This document shows positions 57,530 through 64,000 of a stretch of DNA of 64,000 bases, piece after piece. Under the pieces are notes generated by a model. It was not told the origin of the DNA, did not search any database, and was given only the letters and a program-made list of their open reading frames with translations. Every line of letters starts with the position of its first letter. Position 1 is the first letter of the stretch. This DNA is from Aquatica leii (lineage: Eukaryota; Arthropoda; Insecta; Coleoptera; Lampyridae): positions 37,331,117-37,395,116 of the forward strand of contig CM069436.1 in assembly GCA_035610365.1 (NCBI GenBank), read 5' to 3'. The translations under genes were made by a program, and so were the position numbers.

Positions 57530-58200
57530 TTAATGCACTATTGCGCATTTGTGCTTATTGTATCACTATAACTAACAAATTTAAAATAGCACTATTGTTA
57601 TATTACTTTACTTATATAAGCACTTTTTGAAACGTAAAAACTATTCTATACAAGATTATGTCATTATTATAATACGAATGTAATTTTAATGTGAAATATT
57701 ATGAATTAAAACTTCTTTAATTTAATGATTACGTTAAGATATATTATAAGTAGTAAATACGTATGTTTTTGTGCTATAGATGAGTGTTAATATTTTTTTT
57801 GTTTTGTAAATTGTGTGGTAATATATTTGTGAAAGCTTAAAGATGTAATATTTTAAAATTCGTCAAATTTTTATTTTTTAACCGGAAGAATTTATTAAAA
57901 TGTTATAAATGATAACACTACATTAACAATACTAAAAAAAATATGAATAGGTACAAGTTCAGCTTGTTAAACGCGACAATTGCGTTTGCTCTAGAAAAAT
58001 ACCGTTGCAAACGTGCGTTACTCTAGAACGTATTTATAATTTGACTTTCTTTTGAAATTTGTGTACCAGAGACAAGTTACAATTGTTTAATATTGCTATA
58101 TATCCATCAGCGACATTGCTTATAGTGTTCTTTGTTTTAAAAAATTACACTTACTTTTGAAGAACTTTTGACGTATCGTCTTTATTTATAAACAGAGCGG
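57530..58200. other. 3' flank of receptor 4
   Basis: The first 300 bases are the shared 3' UTR-like sequence, but the AATAAA seen in the other three is replaced by AATATT at about 57789, so a poly(A) site must lie elsewhere. After about 57830 nothing is recognised until the gypsy remnant. Confidence 0.4.
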
Positions 58201-59330
58201 CATTTTATTGTTTCTGACTGAAAAGCACTATTTTTGTAGTACTATTTTGAAAAAACAGAAAACAGACTTTTTCAAGACTTTTATCATTCGTAGTGTTATC
58301 AGTGGTTATGCCATAGGTAGTGTGAGGTTCCAGACGAACATCTGGTCGAGTATGCTAGAATCGTTTACTTTTGGCGCTAAAACGAAATTACTCTACAACA
58401 AAAAAAGACCGCTTGCAACAGTATTTAGCCTTGAAAAATTTAGAGACTGCATAGAAGGAGTATCTGTTACATTAACCTTTGCGATAGTTCTTTGCAGTTC
58501 ACTGTTGTGTTTTTGATCTAACCATATATCTCTTTAAAAAATTACTTGTAGATACACTATCGCTCTCACCTTGTACTAAAACAATTAACGGAGTTTGTAC
58601 TATCGCCGTAAACTTACCTTGTTTATCAGCAGCGAAAATACGAAATGAACAGGTAAGAGAATCAAAGTTTAAAAAAATTATGAATAATTTTAAAAACAAA
58701 GAGCACGATAATTTTTTTAAATAAATGGATGAAGAAAGTTGTCATAAAAAGTTTTACGCGCCTCTATCGCCGGACACAATGGAACCCAGCGTACAGTATA
58801 TAACATTGCAAACCGATATTACTGGATTGGTATACAAAATTATATATCGGAATATATAAAATTTTGTCAAAAATGTCAACGCTATAAAGGTAGTAACCAG
58901 AAGTCTGCTAGATTAGATAAAACACCTGTGTATGCACATTGCAAATGTTATCAATTGCTGTTTTAAGACCTCTACCATACAGCAATACGTTTAAATGGAT
59001 CTTTATTATAGTAGACAAACTATTTCTAAATAAGTTATTTTCTTTAAGACGAGTAATTGCACAAAACTGTAGAACTATTTTAACTAGTAAAGCTTTTATG
59101 GACATAAAACAAAACTTTGCTCCTGTGTATTGACCGTTAGCTAACTTGGTAGAGCAAAAAACAGATACTTAAAATGTCGGATGGCATTACTTGTTAGAAA
59201 TATCTAACGTTTGCTAGAAGCAGTAGACGTTCACTACAATTTTGGTTAAAATTTGACGGAGATGTTAATCAAAGAAAAAAAAACTAAGAGAAACAAGATG
59301 TTTTTAAACACTCATCGGACTAGCTAGGTA
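58200..59330 (+). mobile_element. Decayed Ty3/gypsy remnant (RNase H to integrase)
   Basis: Fragments in order: RNase H end (ATVFSLEKFRDCIEGVSVTL near 58410-58480), tether, integrase zinc region (CQKCQRYKGSNQKSARLDKT near 58865-58925) and the start of the integrase core (LRPLPYSNTFKWIFIIVDK near 58965-59020, then VIAQNCRTIL). No LTRs were found. Many breaks; old. Confidence 0.6.
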
Positions 59331-60356
59331 GCTAAAAGGATAAAGTTGTAACGTACTTGTACAATTCTTACAAGATGGGGAGAATAAACACACATAAAGA
59401 TATTTTTAGTAATAGTAAAACAATATTCAACAAACCAAATACCCTTTCCTTTTACATCACCAATATTTTCTACATTAGTGTTATTACCATTGTCATCGCT
59501 GCTCGATCCAGAAAACCCATTACAATTTGCTTTGAAATCATAGTCTATGTCATCGTTTTCTGTTACCAAAACATGAATTTTTCTAAAAAGTAGATTATTT
59601 GCCTATTGCAACCACGTTATTTTAAACTTCAGACCATCAATACCTAAATAGAATAAGATTGCTTGCAGGCTACAATTTATTTATTTTTTTTAATTAATAA
59701 TAAAAAAAATTTTAATTTATCTACACCGTTCTACATTTGGTAAATATAACATTTTGTTTTATGTCAAAAATTTCTAATAGCCAATTTTTATTATGCCATT
59801 TTGTGTATTTAAATTTTTTTTTTGGCACAATATAAAATTTATTTATAATTTTTTATTTATAACTTTAGTAACCTATAAAACTAATGATTCGTGCATATAG
59901 GAGAAAACAAGAATATAGCAGTCCAGCTAATCTGCAACTTTTCGTGATTATAAATTAGCACTCAATCAAGCCGTTTCTTTATTTAGTAAAAAACACATAA
60001 CAACAGTGTATAAATAAATAACAAACAACAAAAACAAGAGTCTAAGAAGAGCAAAAACTAACAACCGTTAATAGTAATGTAAAAAATTATTTTATAATTT
60101 AACAAAATTATAAGACACTTTTTTTTATATTTAACAAACTGACAAGGCTAAACGACAGTTCTTAAAACTTACCACTGACTCAAAAAGAATAATTATGATA
60201 GTTAAATGACATTAAGTAATTGATCTTAAACATTTAATGACACGACATAATATGACGAGAAAGAACAATTTGCGATTTTTGGTAATAGAATTCGCATTAT
60301 GTGTATTTAATATAGAAGTAAACACGTATTTGTTTGATAAAAATAGATAAGACTAT
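59331..60356. other. Intergenic stretch, no gene recognised
   Basis: Very AT-rich. A short minus-strand frame at 59324-59569 contains an acidic, Ser/Asn-rich run (NGFSGSSSDDNGNNTN) that I cannot assign. Confidence 0.3.
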
Positions 60357-60715
60357 CATAAAATATTATAACTAAAAGCACTAATTAATTAATTTATTTA
60401 CAAAGATTGTATTGTAGAGAAATAAATTTACGTTAATTAAGTTAGTAATTACGTTAATTAAGTTAAAACAAAAGTTAGGTAGAGTCTACGTATAAGTTAA
60501 GTTAGGTAATTGTACATATTAGTTTAGAGTTTTTATGTTCATTTTATTTATTAGATTATTGTAAACAAAACTAAGATTTTGAGTGTACGTTCTAAAATTA
60601 ACTTTTTTTTTTATATAGATCAATAAAAATCATTTCTGCATTGAGTCTTTTTTTATAATTTGGTTCCAAATCTAAGAGAATTGTCAAAAATGAAACTGTG
60701 TATCAATTAAACAGG
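60357..60715 (+). repeat. Left outer inverted arm of PLE
   Basis: It pairs with about 63640-63988 over roughly 350 bases with small indels. It contains TACGTATAAGTTAAGTTAGG and TTGGTTCCAAATCTAAGAGA, found in reverse in the right arm. Confidence 0.85.
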
Positions 60716-60779
60716 ATATTATTGGATTGCACAATATATATTTGTTCTTTACTTAGGAAAGGCATGAAAACCACTTTAT

Positions 60780-60842
60780 GCTATTTTTAAGGCTACGTTT
60801 CGTGCTGCACGTGAGCACTTCATCAGGCCACTAAAAAATTTA
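60780..60842 (-). ncRNA. Hammerhead ribozyme (PLE-type, short stem III)
   Basis: Minus strand, 5' to 3': stem I side TTAGTGGC, core CTGATGA (60826-60820), stem II GTGCT..AGCAC closing a CACGTGC-like loop, core GAAA (60801-60798), then C-G-TA with cleavage expected after GTA, then GCC pairing back to GGC. Stem I continues beyond an internal loop by T-A pairs (TTTTTT with AAAAAT). All core bases of a type I hammerhead can be read. Minimal hammerheads of this form are known from Penelope-like elements (Cervera and De la Pena). Activity is inferred, not shown. Confidence 0.7.
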
Positions 60843-61214
60843 TTAAAATTTGTAAGTTTGTAATTTAAAAAACTGTTGTTTATGTGTCGGATTAATGTGA
60901 TTGAACTTACACCGTTTTAGATATACCTTTCGGTTATTTGATTTTGCTAATTTAATGTACGACTTTTTTAGTTTGACGATCGACTTATATGTATCTTGAC
61001 TGTAGTTATTACGTAAGGTGTTATGCCATGTCGACTAGACGTAAGATGGTAATTCGGATGGAGATGATGCCATTATAGAAGAAATACGATCTACTTGATA
61101 AAATTCTTAATTTTCCTTTAATTCTATTGCGCAATATATATATTTGTTCTTCACTTAGGAGAGACAAGAAAACCATTTTCTGCTATATTTAAGACTTCTA
61201 AGACTTAATGTCTC

Positions 61215-62616
61215 ATGTATAGGTGCTTCTACCTATCAATTATCTAAGTATATTTCAAACTTATTACAAAATATCTCATATATTTACTCACAATATTAAA
61301 AACTCTTATGAATTAATTGATAGAACTAGGAATACATTGATACCTACTAATTATAAGATCATATCATTTGATGTGACATATTTATTTACAAATATTACTA
61401 AAGAATTTATAGTCAAACTAGTAAAAGAATATTAGGTAGAGCTAAGAAGTCATATATATTAGAATTATTCGAAGTTGTCCAAATTATTGAATTTTTGTTT
61501 TTTGTTTAAGTCCAGTTATTTTACATTCAATAACCAAATCTATAGTCAAAAATTTGGTACTGCCACTTGCAATCCAGCGTCTCCTATATTAGCTAATCTC
61601 ACAATGCATGACCTACTAAAATATGTTAAAAACAATTTGACTTACACACCGACATTTTTATTAAGTTATTTTGATGACATCGTTACATGTATTCCCGAAT
61701 CAGAAATTAGTAATACCTTAAACGTTTTTAATAATTACAATCTACATCTAAAATTTACTTTTGAAATGGAAAAAAATTAATTCCTACCATTCTTAGATGT
61801 AGGCATGTTAGCACTAATATGATAGTTACTGATTGGTACACTAAGCCGATAGCCTCAAATAGAAAAATCAATTATTTAACTAAGCATCCACACCACCAAA
61901 AAATTAATTTAATTAAGGCTATGAAATGTAAGATTATACGTTTGAGCAGTCATCATTTCCATGAAAAGAACTTTAACATTTTAAAGAAAATATTGACGAA
62001 TAATAACTACCCTACTAACATAATTAATAAAGTACTGTTGCATACTAACGTAACTAATGCTAACCCACTACCAGCAAACCCATCTACTACTAATGTTAAC
62101 ACTACTCTTAACACTAACCCTAATACTAACATCATGTACACCAAAATCATAAACGTCCCAAATCTAGCACAAAAGATCATTCCGATTTTAAAAACAATCA
62201 ACATTACAATAACTATGTAGAACACTAATACTGTTTACAAAATACTGTACAGCAACATTAAAGATAGAACTAATACAATAGAAAAACATGACGTTGTGTA
62301 CAAACTTGACTGTACAGATTGTAATGTGTGTTATGCTGGACAAACCAAACAGAAAATAAAAAATTGCATTAACAATCACAAGTACGACTGCAAAACAAAA
62401 AAAGGTGATACAGCGTTAGCAGCTCATCATATAGACACGGGTCACAAATGTTATTTCAACAATCCCATAATTTTAGATGTGGAAAATGATTTAAAAAAAC
62501 GTTTAGTTTCTAAAATAATACATATCAACATACATAAAAATAATATTAACTTCAATAATGATACAAACAATCTAAGCAGTAGAGATAATAATTTAATTTC
62601 AATAATTACGAGATAG
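61215..62616 (+). pseudogene. PLE reverse transcriptase with GIY-YIG endonuclease, broken
   Basis: Three main pieces in order. The first, 61223-61435, has TLIPTNYKIISFDVTYLFTN (an RT palm block with the first catalytic Asp) and ITKEFIVKLVKEY. The second, 61475-61780, has FGTATCNPASPILANLTMHD (compare PLE MGxxxSPxxAN) and LLSYFDDIVTCIPES, the catalytic YFDD box, ending LHLKFTFEMEKN. The third, 61819-62616, starts with DWYTKPIASNRKINYLTKHP and an Asn/Thr-rich spacer, and after a break has VYKLDCTDCNVCYAGQTKQK, the GIY-YIG-type nuclease start, with a CKTKKGDTALAAHHIDTGH tail. Stops and a frameshift separate the pieces; the N-terminal third is missing. Confidence 0.75.
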
Positions 62617-62944
62617 CTATGTAGGTTTCAATCGCTGTTCAATTAATCATGTTTATCTTTTTAATGCTTATCTGTTGTTGCCTTGACATTCAATAATTTT
62701 TGATTATACATTATTTGTCAAGTGTTTGTGAACGTTTAATGTCGGTGGTTATAATTTAAATTTTAAATTTTATGGATTGACAATTTCATGTTTCATTTAT
62801 TGATTCTTGTGCGTGTATAAGTTAGCGTAGTCCAGGAATTGTTGGGTAGTGCCACTGTAATCTATTTGTGTAAGTTGTTGTTGCTAAAAAGATATTGTAT
62901 TAGTTAGTTTGATGTAAATCTTATATTATCTTAGACTTACAAAT

Positions 62945-63012
62945 TTTAATAAATTTTTAGTGGCTTGATGAAGTGCTCACGTGCAGCACAAAACGTAGCA
63001 TAAAAAATAGCA
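62945..63012 (+). ncRNA. Degenerate hammerhead copy in the PLE right inner arm
   Basis: The same layout as the minus-strand ribozyme: GGC, then TTGATGA where CTGATGA is required, stem II GTGCT..AGCAC intact, then AAAA where GAAA is required. The two core changes should abolish cleavage. Its presence in mirrored position supports the pLTR reading of these arms. Confidence 0.6.
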
Positions 63013-63429
63013 TAAAATGATTTTCTTGTCTAAGTGAAGAACAAATATATATTGTGCAATCCAATAATAACCTGTTTAATTGGTACTCTAAGACTATGGC
63101 ATTAAATAGTCATTAACTTTTTTTCGAAACATTCTCACAACCAAAAAATTAACATTACCAAATCTATTAAGAACAAAATTTTGTTACTAGGTAATTCTTA
63201 ATTCCAAAAGAAAAACCTAGATAATCTAAAAAAATTTTTCATAACAATTATCCATCATATATAATTAGACGCCCACTCACCACAAACAATCCCTCAATTC
63301 CGATGTTTCACCTACGACTATTGGGTTAAGTAGTACTAACATAGAGGTAATGGGTTATGTTAGATTAATTAATGTATGGATCTTAATAGACAAATCACAC
63401 TAGACTACTAAAAAACGACACTATTAATA

Positions 63430-63600
63430 TACAATACAATAACAATACTTTGTATAACAAATTCTATACAAAACTTAAAGATAAAACTAATGATTTACAG
63501 AAATCGAATTTCATTTATAAAATTGATTGTAACGCAATATTATATCGGCTAGACAAAGCAAAAACTAAAAAAAAAGAATCCAAAATCATAAGTACGACGT
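63430..63600 (+). pseudogene. Second fragment of PLE GIY-YIG region
   Basis: The translated stretch LYNKFYTKLKDKTNDLQKSN, with FIYKIDCNAILYRLDKAKTK, parallels the intact-copy segment before and within the nuclease (near 62230-62360). It is short, decayed and in the same orientation, so part of a second, tandem PLE copy is present. Confidence 0.5.
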
Positions 63601-63639
63601 AATAAAAACAACGATACCAAGTCCGTAAAAACGGCGCTT

Positions 63640-63988
63640 TTCTTACATTATCATCAATTGCGACACAGTTTCATTTTGGACAATTCTCTTAGATTTGGAA
63701 CCAAATTATAAAAAAAGACTCATTGCAGATATGATTTTTATTGATCTATATAAAAAAAAAAACGTTAATTTTAGAACGTACACTCAAAATCTTAGTTTTG
63801 TTTACAATAATCTAATAAGTAAAATGAACATAAAAACTCTAAGCTAATATGTACAGTTACCTAACTTAACTTATACGTAGACTCTACCTAACTTAGGTTA
63901 TAACTTAATTAACTTAAATTTATTTCTCTACCTTACGATTTTTGTTAATAAATTAATTAATTAGTGCTTTTAGTTATAATATTTTATG
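63640..63988 (-). repeat. Right outer inverted arm of PLE
   Basis: Reverse complement of about 60357-60715, reaching to within 12 bases of the window end. Confidence 0.85.
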
Positions 63989-64000
63989 TCAAACTGTCAA

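Larger units (their letters stand above)
54840..57830. repeat. Segmental duplication unit 4 (receptor copy 4)
   Basis: From about 54840 the sequence aligns with 40340 onward of unit 3 up to the receptor start. After the gene only about 300 bases match the other units, ending near 57830. Confidence 0.75.
60357..63988 (+). mobile_element. Penelope-like element flanked by long inverted arms
   Basis: Outer inverted repeats: about 60357-60715 against about 63640-63988, starting CATAAAATATTATAACTAAA on both strands. Inside lies a second inverted pair carrying hammerhead-type sequence (60720-60842 minus, 62945-63085 plus). A partial direct copy of the left inner arm is at about 61125-61195. The + strand RT/GIY-YIG coding remnant is at 61215-62616, and a second decayed piece of the coding end is at 63430-63600. 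PLEs are known for inverted pLTR arrangements. The element is coding-dead but structurally rich. Confidence 0.75.

Noticed and set aside
58908-59105. Minus-strand 65-residue frame
   Set aside because: Antisense of a recognisable gypsy integrase remnant.
59324-59569. Minus-strand frame with acidic Ser/Asn-rich run
   Set aside because: No motif, short, and no second copy to compare; left unassigned.

Overview
The window is eukaryotic, very AT-rich, and reads as an insect chromosome (a beetle or similar insect is my guess, not proven). The host genes are four intact, single-exon copies of one divergent chemosensory ionotropic receptor (IR), all on the + strand, with ATG starts at about 3981, 28289, 41427 and 55766. 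Each encodes about 580-587 residues: a signal peptide, a split ligand-binding region, three membrane segments around a pore loop, and a short cytoplasmic tail. I recognise no other host gene and see no tRNA, rRNA or CRISPR.

The array arose by segmental duplication. Unit 1 (from base 1) and unit 2 (from about 25471) share kilobases of 5' flank. Units 3 (from about 40340) and 4 (from about 54840) share a different 5' flank. Units 1, 2 and 3 share long 3' flanks, while unit 4 shares only the 3' UTR-like stretch. Old decayed pieces copied with the units include a pogo/Tigger-like transposase remnant (units 1 and 2), an unassigned minus-strand coding fragment (units 1, 2 and 3) and a hAT element (units 2 and 3).

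Nearly everything between the receptors is transposable elements, often nested. 6.1-12.36 kb holds a Harbinger transposon, then a decayed gypsy remnant interrupted by a fresh cluster of Penelope-like (PLE) fragments in direct and inverted order. 13.48-20.02 kb is a young Ty3/gypsy element with 435/438 bp LTRs and a GTAT target duplication; its empty site survives in the paralogous flank of unit 3. 21.8-25.47 kb holds two LINE remnants and a foldback MITE. 32.0-39.8 kb is the hAT fossil, with an 870 bp repeat-bearing insert and a 4.4 kb TIR transposon inside it. 48.45-54.6 kb is a decayed minus-strand gypsy hit by a piggyBac with TTAA duplications. 58.2-59.3 kb is another gypsy remnant. 60.36-63.99 kb is a Penelope-like element between inverted arms of about 350 bp, carrying a recognisable hammerhead ribozyme.

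The most unusual feature is the 3' part of the young gypsy element. Downstream of integrase it carries a macrodomain that closely resembles the cellular ADP-ribose hydrolase OARD1/TARG1, followed by a CCCH zinc finger. Its LTR has three TTCNNGAA heat-shock-element-like palindromes, a TATA box and an arthropod initiator at proper spacing.
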